From positions 186,001-250,000 of the IMG/VR virus record IMGVR_UViG_3300042482_001138: DNA of 64,000 bases. One strand, 5' to 3'. The notes beneath the pieces were generated by a model, which saw nothing but the letters and a program-made list of their open reading frames with translations, searched no databases and was not told the DNA's origin. Shown piece after piece: positions 39,156 through 46,991 of the stretch. This stretch comes from a virus. The translations under genes and the position numbers were made by a program. The stretch's first letter is position 1. Each line of letters starts with the position of its first letter.

Positions 39156-39791
39156 ATGAAAAAAGTTATCTCAGAAGAATTGAATTATATCAAATATTTG
39201 TTTGATTATAAAAAAGGTGTTGTTATTTCAGAACAATCGGTAGTCACTGATACTACAACTTTAGACCCAAGTAATAAAACTAAATCAACGATAAATCAAA
39301 CAAAATCTGCTAATTTACCTGTGGTTGACGAGCCAGAACCAAGTCCTTCAAAACCAACAATTTCAACAACACAAACAGTTTCAACTACTAATGTTAATAC
39401 TGTTGAACTTGAATCACAAAAAAAACAATTAGAAACGCAACTAAGTAGTATCCAATCAAGTTTGGACGTACTTAATAGAAAAAATGAAACTGAAGAAAGA
39501 CAAAGAATAGAATCTTCAATTATTAAAAAAATAGAAGACTTAGACACTTATCTTAGATCAAACTGTGGAAAGAAAATGACAAAACTCTGTAAAGAATACT
39601 TGAAAGAAAAAAATTCATATAACCAACAAATGGCAACCCTTAGAAATCTTACAACAAAAGAAGGTCCAGGTATGGAAAAAAATGAAAAGGATGCCGCGGA
39701 CAAAACACAAAAATGGATTACAGTAGTTAACAATATCATTGGGTTATTTACAAGTGCAATCGCAGCAACAAAATTGACTAAAACACAGTAA
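39156..39791 (+). CDS. Leader protein with Pro/Thr linker and coiled coil
   Basis: 211 residues. Leader MKKVISEELNYIKYLFDYKK then GVVISE (I-S-E, cut after E26, then Q). A Ser/Thr/Pro-rich linker spans about 27-85; a coiled coil at 88-130 (ESQKKQLETQLSSIQSSLDV) and a C-terminal hydrophobic helix (KWITVVNNIIGLFTSAIAAT) follow. Looks like a rod with a membrane-active end. Function unknown. Confidence 0.7.
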   Translation: MKKVISEELNYIKYLFDYKKGVVISEQSVVTDTTTLDPSNKTKSTINQTKSANLPVVDEPEPSPSKPTISTTQTVSTTNVNTVELESQKKQLETQLSSIQSSLDVLNRKNETEERQRIESSIIKKIEDLDTYLRSNCGKKMTKLCKEYLKEKNSYNQQMATLRNLTTKEGPGMEKNEKDAADKTQKWITVVNNIIGLFTSAIAATKLTKTQ

Positions 39792-39794
39792 ATT

Positions 39795-40007
39795 ATGAAA
39801 TTTCTTAAGTTTCTAATAATTGAGCTTATGAATAAGTATGGTTCGTTTATGTGGTTTGGAACTCATTTATCTATGACTCAAACAGATTGGCACTATCTAC
39901 TTGAAACTTTTTTATGTCTTTTAGTTAACCTTTTAGTTATTTTTTCCTTATATTTGCAATACAAAGAAAAGGAAGATGAAAAATTACAAAAAACTAATAA
40001 TACCTAA
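39795..40007 (+). CDS. Small membrane protein
   Basis: 70 residues: MKFLKFLIIELMNKYGSFMW, then a span at about 38-58 (TFLCLLVNLLVIFSLYLQYK) and a charged tail. 3 nt after 39156 and overlapping the start of 39976. Possibly membrane-anchored accessory; no homologue recognised. Confidence 0.6.
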   Translation: MKFLKFLIIELMNKYGSFMWFGTHLSMTQTDWHYLLETFLCLLVNLLVIFSLYLQYKEKEDEKLQKTNNT

Positions 40008-40566
40008 AGATTCTGCATGGAATAGGAAAGGAATCTTACCATTATTATGGCGAAACACACATTGGAGATTAAGATACTTTCTTGGAGGTATTAAAAACAT
40101 TTTCAGATGGATGCCAACTTTATATAAAGATAAAGATTGGGATGATTGGTACATATTCACAATTCTTCAGAAAAAAATAGAATTTCAGCGTAAGGAAATA
40201 ATCTACGCTAATCGCCATATGGAGGTTGATCGTGATAATCGTGATATGACTATAGTTTTAAATTTAATAGAAAGAGTTAAAGAAGAATATTATGGTACTG
40301 AATATCTTGACTATTCAGAAACTAAATTCAGGTTTGAACCTATTGAGGGGGATGATGATCATTATTCATTAGAACAAGATTTAATTTCAGAAAATTACGA
40401 TGAGTATCTAAGAAAGTACCCGTCAAGTGTTCGTAAAGTATCAAAAGAAAAACCTGATTTAAATAAAAGAGATTTATGTTTTTGGGTTGCAAAACATAAC
40501 GAAGAAAAGGCACATAATTTATTGTTCAGAATTTTAAAAGAAAGAATGAGATGGTGGTGGGATTAA
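39976..40566 (+). CDS. Conserved phage protein ('DRDWD...WWWD' type)
   Basis: 196 residues. IKNIFRWMPTLYKDKDWDDW, then ILQKKIEFQRKEII and a C-terminal ILKERMRWWWD. I recall this arrangement (R-W-x-P-x-x-(W/Y)-K-D-(R/K)-D-W-D, then a C-terminal RWWWD) as a widespread phage family of unknown function. A TATATTTG element lies 19 nt upstream, without a -33 TTG. Soluble, no leader. Confidence 0.75.
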   Translation: MKNYKKLIIPKDSAWNRKGILPLLWRNTHWRLRYFLGGIKNIFRWMPTLYKDKDWDDWYIFTILQKKIEFQRKEIIYANRHMEVDRDNRDMTIVLNLIERVKEEYYGTEYLDYSETKFRFEPIEGDDDHYSLEQDLISENYDEYLRKYPSSVRKVSKEKPDLNKRDLCFWVAKHNEEKAHNLLFRILKERMRWWWD

Positions 40567-40745
40567 AAGTCTATAAAGTAAAAGATAAAGAAACGTATAA
40601 TCACTTACATACTGTTCTTTCTGGTTGGTGTTTTTTTAGAAATGAAAATCAAAATTATTATATCAAAGCTCCCGTTAACAAAACAATTCTTAATTTGATT
40701 GAAATGGGGCTTATTCAGGAAGAAGATCAAAAGAAGATTGAATAA
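40551..40745 (+). CDS. Unknown 64-aa protein
   Basis: Overlaps the end of 39976 (start MVVGLKVYKVKDKETYNHLH), then strands (GWCFFRNENQNYYIKAPVN) and a short helix. Its end overlaps the convergent minus gene at 40711 by 35 nt. Small accessory of 39976; unknown. Confidence 0.6.
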   Translation: MVVGLKVYKVKDKETYNHLHTVLSGWCFFRNENQNYYIKAPVNKTILNLIEMGLIQEEDQKKIE

Positions 40746-40992
40746 TAATTTCTTTTCTTGAACCAACAACACTCCAAGCCATTTTTATCAATGAATTCAA
40801 TGAAGTGGGGTACAAAATTTCAAAATCATCAAGACTAGATACAAACAAAGTAACGTTCAATAAATAGGAGTCTTTACTTCTAATGTAACTTATATTGTTT
40901 ATTGATATTTTACTATTTTTTCCAAACATTTCAGATAAGTCTTTTTTTAGTTGGGTGTCTAAAAACATTTGTAAAATTTCCTTTCTGTTCAT
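40711..40992 (-). CDS. Unknown 93-aa protein
   Basis: I start at the in-frame ATG 40992 (MNRKEILQMFLDTQLKKDLS); upstream only a TTG is available. A beta-rich second half (SYLLNVTLFVSSLDDFEILY). Divergent from the SprB-like gene, with a 14-bp palindrome in the gap. Not recognised. Confidence 0.55.
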   Translation of the reverse strand: MNRKEILQMFLDTQLKKDLSEMFGKNSKISINNISYIRSKDSYLLNVTLFVSSLDDFEILYPTSLNSLIKMAWSVVGSRKEIIIQSSFDLLPE

Positions 40993-41020
40993 ACGATAAA
41001 AAATAGTTATTGTATACTCA

Positions 41021-41034
41021 TTTGACAAGTCAAA
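41021..41034. repeat. 14-bp palindrome in divergent gap
   Basis: TTTGAC-AA-GTCAAA, exact arms, between the minus gene (ATG 40992) and the T9SS gene (ATG 41073). Possible shared operator. Confidence 0.4.
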
Positions 41035-41060
41035 GTATAGACATAACCAATAATTATTAC

Positions 41061-41068
41061 TATTTATT
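41061..41068 (+). promoter_or_regulatory. TATTTATT late promoter motif
   Basis: Ends 4 nt before the ATG of the T9SS type B gene at 41073, placing this host-like gene in the phage late set. Confidence 0.5.
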
Positions 41069-41072
41069 TTAT

Positions 41073-43529
41073 ATGAAAAAAATATTTTTAATTTTTATAC
41101 TTTTAGTTAACTTTGTGTATTCACAATATTGTCCTTATATTGGACCGGATTTAACCTTACCTTGTGGTGTCAACTCAACAACTTTGACCGCTGATCTATC
41201 ACAATGTGGTCAAGGAGCACTTCCTCAAGGAACCTCTAATTATGGAGTTACTAACATACCTTATGTTGCTCAAGTAAATAACGGAACATTGGTTCAACTT
41301 GGGGACGATTCACAATCTGGTGTATTTAATATTGGTTTTACTTTTTGTTATTACGGATCAACTTACACACAGTTTCGTATAGGATCTAACGGATGGGTTT
41401 CGTTAGGTGCAGGTGCTCAACCAACAACGTTCACATCTGCGGCAATTCCAAATGCAGGATTTAACATACCTAAAAATTGTATTATGGGCCCATGGCAAGA
41501 TTGGAACCCTGGAATTGGAGGTCAAATTAGATATCAAGTACAAGGAACAGCTCCGTGTCGTAAATTAGTAGTTAGTTGGATAGGTGTTCCTATGTTTTCT
41601 TGTACAAACCTTCAGGGCACTTTTCATATTATACTTTATGAATCCACAAATGTTATAGAAAATCATATTGCAAATAAACCAAACTGTCTTCAATGGGCTG
41701 GAGGAACTGCAGTACAGGGTATACATAACCTTTTAGGAAACGCTGCCGTAACAGTTGTAGGACGAAACTCAACTCAATGGACTACTGTTAACAATGCTTA
41801 TCGTTGGACACCAAACGGTGGAGTGATCCAACCAACTTGGACATGGTATCAGGTAGGAAATCCAAACCCAATTGGTACAGGATTGAGTATCACTGTCAAT
41901 CCCCCCATCGGAGGAGCCTATTATACCTGTCAACCAGTATTCCCTTCTTGTAACGCAGGATGGGCAACATGTAATATTGGTGGTGGTAATTTAGGTCCCG
42001 ACACCATTTTAGTAACACCAACACCAAATTTACCACCACCCACAGTTACTCCAACAGATCCTTTATGTAATAATGGTTGTAATGGATCAATAGTTGTGAC
42101 TCCTGTTGGTGGATTAGCCCCTTATGTTATTAATTGGGCTAATGGATCAAACACTCTAACTTTAAATAACTTGTGTTCAGGGACATATAATTTTTCTTTA
42201 ACCGATGCAAATGGGTGTGTGTACAATGGAACTTCCACTTTATTGAACCCACCACCATTACAATTACCAATAGTAACGTCAACTAACCCAACTTGTTTTG
42301 GTTATTGTGACGGATCATCAATTGTCAATCCTATAGATGGACTTGCACCATACACATACCTTTGGAATGATGGTCAAACCACTCAAACGGCAACTAATTT
42401 ATGTTCGGGAAACTATTCTGTAACTGTTACAGACGCAAATAACTGTCCTGCAACTCAAACTACAACGTTAGTTGATCCTCCACTTGTAACAATCAACCCG
42501 ATTACAGGATCAGACACAGTTTGTTTTAACTCTACAGGTAATTTATACAATGTTTCAAGTGTTTTTCCTAACCTAAACTACGTATGGACTAATACGATAG
42601 GAAATATCTCGTCAGGACAAGGTACAAATCAAATAAACTTGGACGTAACTGGCGTGAATAATGGTCTTTACACTAATACTTTATCGGTTATTGGTGTAAA
42701 TCAGGTAGGTTGTCAGTCACAACCTCAAACTTTTTCTATAGTTGTGTTAAATATTTTTCCTGTGATCACACCAGTTGGACCTTTTTGCGAATACGACAAC
42801 TGTATCAACCTAATTGCGACTCCTCCTAACGGTAGTTTTAGTGGATCTAACGTAATTGGTGATCAATATTGTCCAAGTAATGGTTATATTGGTCTTGATG
42901 AGGTTACGTATACTTATATTCAGTCAGGATGTTTGTTTGATACCTCAATATTTGTTCAAACTTACTCAAGACCATCAATAATTCCTGTCACAAATGGTAT
43001 TGTAGGTGAAAATACTGAGTATCATCAGATATGTGAAGGAGATACGGTACAAGATTCCTTCACGTTGAACACACCGAGTGGTGGTTTTAACGAATGGTAT
43101 GTGTTTGGTGACACAACACAGACACAAAACCTGTCAATTACATGGAATATTGATGGAATCTACACATTTCAAGGGGTAAGATGGGACAATGGATGTGTTT
43201 CTAACCCCCAAACGTTCACTGTAACGTTAGAATTGTGTCCAAATGACATATTTTACATACCAAACGCCTTTACACCCGATGGAGACGAAAAAAACAACGT
43301 ATTTAAACCCATAATTACATCAGGAGTTGACATTTTTAACTACAGTTTTGTTATATTCAACCGTTGGGGACAGATAATATGGGAATCAATGAACACAAAT
43401 ACAGGTTGGGACGGTACATATGACAACAAACCATGTCAAGATGGAGTTTATACGTGGAAATTGAAGTATAAAAATCCTAAAAATGATGAAATTCGTGAGT
43501 TTTATGGAAATTTCTCATTAATTAAGTAA
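41073..43529 (+). CDS. SprB-repeat adhesin with T9SS type B sorting domain
   Basis: 818 residues. Start 41073 gives a signal peptide (MKKIFLIFILLVNFVYSQ). Residues about 20-260 are a beta-sandwich-like domain (FRIGSNGWVSLGAGAQPT). Two SprB-type repeats follow (CNGSIVVTPVGGLAPYVINW and CDGSSIVNPIDGLAPYTYLW, each ending TDANGC/TDANNC). The last 90 residues are a T9SS type B tail: YIPNAFTPDGDEKNNVFKP, VIFNRWGQIIWES, DGVYTWKLKY. SprB is a Flavobacterium gliding adhesin. Export through the host T9SS to the cell surface is expected; why a phage makes it is unknown. Confidence 0.88.
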   Translation: MKKIFLIFILLVNFVYSQYCPYIGPDLTLPCGVNSTTLTADLSQCGQGALPQGTSNYGVTNIPYVAQVNNGTLVQLGDDSQSGVFNIGFTFCYYGSTYTQFRIGSNGWVSLGAGAQPTTFTSAAIPNAGFNIPKNCIMGPWQDWNPGIGGQIRYQVQGTAPCRKLVVSWIGVPMFSCTNLQGTFHIILYESTNVIENHIANKPNCLQWAGGTAVQGIHNLLGNAAVTVVGRNSTQWTTVNNAYRWTPNGGVIQPTWTWYQVGNPNPIGTGLSITVNPPIGGAYYTCQPVFPSCNAGWATCNIGGGNLGPDTILVTPTPNLPPPTVTPTDPLCNNGCNGSIVVTPVGGLAPYVINWANGSNTLTLNNLCSGTYNFSLTDANGCVYNGTSTLLNPPPLQLPIVTSTNPTCFGYCDGSSIVNPIDGLAPYTYLWNDGQTTQTATNLCSGNYSVTVTDANNCPATQTTTLVDPPLVTINPITGSDTVCFNSTGNLYNVSSVFPNLNYVWTNTIGNISSGQGTNQINLDVTGVNNGLYTNTLSVIGVNQVGCQSQPQTFSIVVLNIFPVITPVGPFCEYDNCINLIATPPNGSFSGSNVIGDQYCPSNGYIGLDEVTYTYIQSGCLFDTSIFVQTYSRPSIIPVTNGIVGENTEYHQICEGDTVQDSFTLNTPSGGFNEWYVFGDTTQTQNLSITWNIDGIYTFQGVRWDNGCVSNPQTFTVTLELCPNDIFYIPNAFTPDGDEKNNVFKPIITSGVDIFNYSFVIFNRWGQIIWESMNTNTGWDGTYDNKPCQDGVYTWKLKYKNPKNDEIREFYGNFSLIK

Positions 43530-43585
43530 ATAAATTGACTTTTTTAAAAAAAAATAGTATTAATTAGTATAAAATTATAAAAATT

Positions 43586-43816
43586 ATGTTATTAAACGCA
43601 CTTTTAATCATTTTTACACTAGTTTTGATCGTAATTGCGGTCGGAATGGTCATTTGGTGGAAAAAATTTGGTAAATCTTTCTTTGAAATGTCAAAAAATC
43701 TTTCAAAAATGAACCAAAACATGTTAAAAAACCAAAAAATAGGTAATTTGGGGGATTTTACCAAAGATTTTGATGAACAAATGAAGATAATTCAACAATT
43801 TATGAAGAAAAAGTAA
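43586..43816 (+). CDS. Small N-anchored membrane protein
   Basis: 76 residues: an N-terminal span (LIIFTLVLIVIAVGMVIWW), then a Met/Asn/Lys-rich helix (SKNLSKMNQNMLKNQKIG). The topology would suit an inner-membrane anchor with a soluble helical domain, for example spanin-like or an assembly protein. No late motif or lipobox partner seen, so the call stays open. Confidence 0.65.
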   Translation: MLLNALLIIFTLVLIVIAVGMVIWWKKFGKSFFEMSKNLSKMNQNMLKNQKIGNLGDFTKDFDEQMKIIQQFMKKK

Positions 43817-43840
43817 CAAATTACTATCAAAAATGCGACA

Positions 43841-43867
43841 AAAAAGGGTATTATTTACCCTTTTTTT
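43841..43867. terminator. Bidirectional terminator
   Basis: AAAAAGGGTA / TACCCTTTTT between convergent genes; the minus-strand stop codon at 43851 lies in the loop. Confidence 0.75.
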
Positions 43868-44003
43868 GTTTAATTTCGACTTCATATGGACCTGTAGTTG
43901 TCTTATGGTTATCGTATTTCCATATTACAATACAATCTTCATGATCAACAATTCTTTCATATTTCTTTCGTTCTGGTAGTTTTTTTTCTTTTTTACTTGA
44001 CAT
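43851..44003 (-). CDS. 50-aa basic protein, early type
   Basis: MSSKKEKKLPERKKYERIVD then a beta segment (CIVIWKYDNHKTTTGPYEVE). It has a full host-type promoter (44010-44040) only 6 nt from the ATG and a terminator at its end, forming a complete small transcription unit. Likely a small early host-acting protein; function unknown. Confidence 0.65.
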   Translation of the reverse strand: MSSKKEKKLPERKKYERIVDHEDCIVIWKYDNHKTTTGPYEVEIKQKKGK

Positions 44004-44009
44004 ATTTTA

Positions 44010-44040
44010 CAAATATAGTCTTTTTATCAGTAATTTACAA
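44010..44040 (-). promoter_or_regulatory. Host-type promoter TTG-N20-TATATTTG
   Basis: Minus strand: TTG (44040-44038), 20 nt, TATATTTG (44017-44010). Confidence 0.6.
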
Positions 44041-44100
44041 ATTTTTTTATCTAACTATCAAAAATAATTACACAAATTACTAAAAAGTTATTTTGATATT

Positions 44101-44130
44101 AAATAAAAACCCCACTTTTCAAGGTGGGGC
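44101..44130 (-). terminator. Terminator of the holin-like gene
   Basis: On the minus strand CCCCACC...GTGGGG then TTTTTATTT. Confidence 0.72.
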
Positions 44131-44156
44131 TAGTAAAAAATTTAAAAAAATGAAAA

Positions 44157-44420
44157 TTAACCTTCTGTAATTTCTTCAGAATCTGAACCGTGTTTTTTGT
44201 GAATAAATTTATCAACAGAACCTATCGCGAATGACCCTAAAACCAATATTAAAAATGAATTGAATATAAATTCATTAATTACTAATGGTGCCCCCATAAA
44301 TCCTGTTACAATATCCGCACAAGCAAATATACACATCATAATAAATGCGATAAAACCAACAACAGATTTTTCATTGATAGAATTGTTGTCACAAAATAGT
44401 TCTTTTAAAAATTTTTTCAT
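44157..44420 (-). CDS. Holin-like membrane protein
   Basis: 87 residues: charged N-terminus (MKKFLKELFCDNNSINEKSV), two spans (FIAFIMMCIFACADIVTGFM and FIFNSFLILVLGSFAIGSVD), and a charged C-terminus (KFIHKKHGSDSEEITEG). Size and two-span topology fit small phage holins, and it is one of few minus-strand genes with the late motif. No lysozyme is adjacent, so the holin call is tentative. Confidence 0.65.
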   Translation of the reverse strand: MKKFLKELFCDNNSINEKSVVGFIAFIMMCIFACADIVTGFMGAPLVINEFIFNSFLILVLGSFAIGSVDKFIHKKHGSDSEEITEG

Positions 44421-44436
44421 AATTAATTGTTTTTTA

Positions 44437-44444
44437 TATAAATA
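44437..44444 (-). promoter_or_regulatory. TATTTATA late promoter motif
   Basis: On the minus strand, 16 nt before the ATG at 44420. Confidence 0.5.
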
Positions 44445-44504
44445 TTTAATAAAAAGTAAAAAAACTATTTACTTTTTTTATTTGTATACATTGTGTTTGT
44501 AGAC

Positions 44505-44540
44505 CAAAAAAAAAAAGGGACAGTAGCGAATTGTCCCTTT
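44505..44540 (-). terminator. Terminator of the 45109 gene
   Basis: Minus strand AAAGGGACA / TGTCCCTTT then an 11-nt T-run. A second hairpin GTTACC-AATAAC-GGTAAC (44545-44562) precedes it. Confidence 0.72.
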
Positions 44541-44578
44541 CATTGTTACCAATAACGGTAACGATCCTAAGCAAAAAT

Positions 44579-45109
44579 TTATTGGCCCTTAACCAAATTA
44601 ATACATTGTTTTAGATATTCTTTAGCTCTTGGTGACGGAGTATATTCGTCTTCCCTAGTTTGAAGATTTAAAACTCTTTCGATATCTTTGACAAGTTCCG
44701 TACCATGTTCATTTTCTTTATATAATTCTATTATTTTGTCCATAGCTCGGTGACAATCACCAGTAGTTTCATCGTAATAGTTTTTGTTTCGAAACCTATT
44801 CAAATTGTTCATCATTTCATATGCCAAATGTGAACCACCATCTTTGATATCTTTAAAAAGTCTCAGATTATTTAATATACCTAAAGTATCTACCATAGAG
44901 TTAACCCCTGATTGTCTTTTTGTAATACCAGGTGAATATTTTCCATATTCTTCAGCTCTACCTACTATTTCATCAAGAGGGATCATATTTTCTCGAACAC
45001 ATCTTGGTTTCACTTCACCTTTTTTTCTTTTTGTTTCTGAATCCTCCTCATTTAAAACTTTTCTTGCAATTCTTCTAATGTCTGATTCTGAAATTTTAAA
45101 CACTTTCAT
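44579..45109 (-). CDS. Leader protein, SESD class, minus strand
   Basis: 176 residues opening MKVFKISESDIRRIARKVLN then EE (L-N-E, cut after E21), a variant of the RLTESDL class. The remainder is helical and charged (AMDKIIELYKENEHGTELVK) with three Cys. It shows that the leader system is not limited to the plus strand. Has its own late motif and terminator. Confidence 0.72.
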   Translation of the reverse strand: MKVFKISESDIRRIARKVLNEEDSETKRKKGEVKPRCVRENMIPLDEIVGRAEEYGKYSPGITKRQSGVNSMVDTLGILNNLRLFKDIKDGGSHLAYEMMNNLNRFRNKNYYDETTGDCHRAMDKIIELYKENEHGTELVKDIERVLNLQTREDEYTPSPRAKEYLKQCINLVKGQ

Positions 45110-45124
45110 ATTTTTTATTTTTTA

Positions 45125-45132
45125 GATAAATA
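45125..45132 (-). promoter_or_regulatory. TATTTATC late promoter motif
   Basis: On the minus strand, 15 nt before the ATG at 45109. Confidence 0.48.
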
Positions 45133-45156
45133 TATTAAAATAAGTGAATTTTCACA

Positions 45157-45164
45157 TATTTATA
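45157..45164 (+). promoter_or_regulatory. TATTTATA late promoter motif
   Basis: 19 nt before the ATG at 45184. Confidence 0.45.
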
Positions 45165-45183
45165 CTAATAAATATCAACTACC

Positions 45184-45558
45184 ATGATCAACGAATCAAC
45201 TATAAAAAAATTAATACATAAAATTATAAATGAAGAGTTTAATAATTTTATATATCGTGACATTTATGGATCAGTAGAAAATGCTGATTTTATATTAGAA
45301 GCAGAATATCAAGGACGAAAAGTCCAACTTGGTAAAATAATGCAAGGTGATATTAAAAAATTTAAAGTTTATGTTAAAAATGACAAAGGAAAGGTTGTTA
45401 AAGTAAACTTTGGTTTTGGTGGAAAATCTGCAAAAGGTAAAAGGATGGTTATAAAGAAAAATAACCCCGAAAGAAGAAGATCTTTCAGGGCAAGACATAA
45501 TTGTGACAATCCTGGCCCAAGATGGAAACCGAGATATTGGGCTTGTAGAACTTGGTAA
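45184..45558 (+). CDS. Leader protein with Cys-Arg-Trp C-terminal tag
   Basis: 124 residues. Leader MINESTIKKLIHKIINE (I-N-E, cut after E17). A basic middle (VNFGFGGKSAKGKRMVIKKN) and a C-terminal tag, RRRSFRARHNC, then PGPRWKPRYWACRTW. I recall very similar S-F-R-A-R-H-N-C...Y-W-(A/S)-C-(R/K) endings in marine phage proteins, including prohead-protease-related ones. Likely virion component; function unknown. Confidence 0.73.
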   Translation: MINESTIKKLIHKIINEEFNNFIYRDIYGSVENADFILEAEYQGRKVQLGKIMQGDIKKFKVYVKNDKGKVVKVNFGFGGKSAKGKRMVIKKNNPERRRSFRARHNCDNPGPRWKPRYWACRTW

Positions 45559-46524
45559 TTATTTGATAACAAATTTAACGGAATTCAAACAATTTAAATT
45601 ACTCGGGTTAGAACCTGCGTATGATATTGCACTTTGTAAAGATTCTTCTATTTCAACAAGTTTCGAAAAAATTGACAAATCCTTGTATTCAACTAATTTT
45701 TTAATACCCTCAATTCGGTTTGTTTTTCCTGATTGAGATGAAGATGCACTTCCCCAAAATTCCTTGTACCAAGAATTGTCTATCATGTTTTTAACCTTTT
45801 TACCTGGAGATTCCTGATAACCCGATAACATACCGCCAACCATAACCATCGAAGCTCCTAAAACTAAACTTTTTACAATATCACAATGTTGTTTAATTGA
45901 TCCATCGGCAATTATAGGTACTTTTGAAACTTCAACACAGTTTCTTATCATAGACGCCTGCCAACCCCTATTACCAAAACCTGTTGAGTGATATGTAGTA
46001 CAGGCAGATCCACCGCCAATACCACATTTGATTGCATCACATCCCCATTCAGTTAGATCGGTTACCGCTTCAGGTGTACAAACATTACCTCCAATTAAAA
46101 AAACATCTGGCATTCTGTTTTTAACGTAATTAACCATTTTTTTCATTTTGATTGAATGTCCGTGAGCAATATCTATTGTGATAAAGTTAGGGATGTAGTT
46201 TTTTGTCACCAACTCGTCTATAAGTTGGTATGAATCTTCGTTAACTCCGATTGAAATTGACAACATTAGGTCCAAATCAATTATTTTTTTACAGAAATTA
46301 ATTATGTCAATGTTAAATCTGTGCATAATATAAAAATAACCTTTTTCTGCCAACTTGATTGCAAGATCTTCGTCAATAATACTTTCCATGTTGGCGGGTA
46401 CAATTGGTAGGTTGAATTTAAATTTACCAAATTTACAAGATGCGTCACATTCAGACCTACTATTAGCGTAACTAAAAGTTGGTAAAAGAGTTATATCGTC
46501 AAAATCAAAAACTTTATTGTTCAT
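45559..46524 (-). CDS. guaC: GMP reductase (IMPDH/GMPR family)
   Basis: 321 residues. FDFDDITLLPTFSYANSRSE at the start, DIAHGHS near 119, IGGNVCTPEAV, KCGIGGGSACTT with catalytic C175, GNRGWQASMIRNC, PIIADGSI and EESPG...YKEFWGSAS. The short length (no CBS domains) and TGFG/GWQ/EESPG elements fit GMP reductase of the Gram-positive type rather than IMPDH. Reaction: GMP + NADPH to IMP. It would shift the purine pool during infection. Overlaps the thioesterase gene by 11 nt, so one operon. Confidence 0.85.
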   Translation of the reverse strand: MNNKVFDFDDITLLPTFSYANSRSECDASCKFGKFKFNLPIVPANMESIIDEDLAIKLAEKGYFYIMHRFNIDIINFCKKIIDLDLMLSISIGVNEDSYQLIDELVTKNYIPNFITIDIAHGHSIKMKKMVNYVKNRMPDVFLIGGNVCTPEAVTDLTEWGCDAIKCGIGGGSACTTYHSTGFGNRGWQASMIRNCVEVSKVPIIADGSIKQHCDIVKSLVLGASMVMVGGMLSGYQESPGKKVKNMIDNSWYKEFWGSASSSQSGKTNRIEGIKKLVEYKDLSIFSKLVEIEESLQSAISYAGSNPSNLNCLNSVKFVIK

Positions 46525-46927
46525 ATTCTATTGTTTCTATTAGTGTTGTTATTCTACGTTTAGCTTTTTCACCTAAAGGTATTGGATTTCCTCCTTCATC
46601 GATTTGTACAAATGTGATTTGGGTTTTTAATACCAAGTCTTGTTTTCCAGTATAAACATTATGAGCTCGAGCTTCCATATATAAAGTCATTGATGTGTTC
46701 CCAACTTTTGTTGGTTTACCATAAATTTTTAATAACTGACTTTCTTTTGCCGGTCTTTCAAAATTACATTTATCTATTGATACTGTAACCATTCTTGGTG
46801 TATCACATAATTGCATTGAATATCCGGCCGCTGAAGCATCTATCCATGCAAGTAATTTACCACCAAATAAATTACCGTGGAAACCTAAATCAGATTTTTT
46901 GATTGGGTGGGTATTTAATAAATCCAT
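46514..46927 (-). CDS. Hotdog-fold acyl-CoA thioesterase, YciA-like
   Basis: 137 residues. HGNLFGGKLLAWIDASAAGY matches the catalytic helix region of YciA/BFIT-type thioesterases, followed by VTVSIDKCNFERPAKESQLL and the usual strands (SMTLYMEARAHN). Such enzymes hydrolyse acyl-CoA. Placed upstream of guaC in a two-gene minus-strand operon with no leader peptides: metabolic auxiliary genes. Substrate unknown. Confidence 0.88.
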   Translation of the reverse strand: MDLLNTHPIKKSDLGFHGNLFGGKLLAWIDASAAGYSMQLCDTPRMVTVSIDKCNFERPAKESQLLKIYGKPTKVGNTSMTLYMEARAHNVYTGKQDLVLKTQITFVQIDEGGNPIPLGEKAKRRITTLIETIEYEQ

Positions 46928-46980
46928 TTCTTTAACTTTTTAAAAAAAATACATATTATTGAAAATACAATCAATACTAA

Positions 46981-46988
46981 TATTTATC
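46981..46988 (+). promoter_or_regulatory. TATTTATC late promoter motif
   Basis: Ends 3 nt before the ATG at 46992. Confidence 0.5.
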
Positions 46989-46991
46989 ATT

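Noticed and set aside
43898-44083. 61-codon plus-strand frame
   Set aside because: The opposite strand holds a 50-aa gene with a host-type promoter and terminator, which explains the region better.
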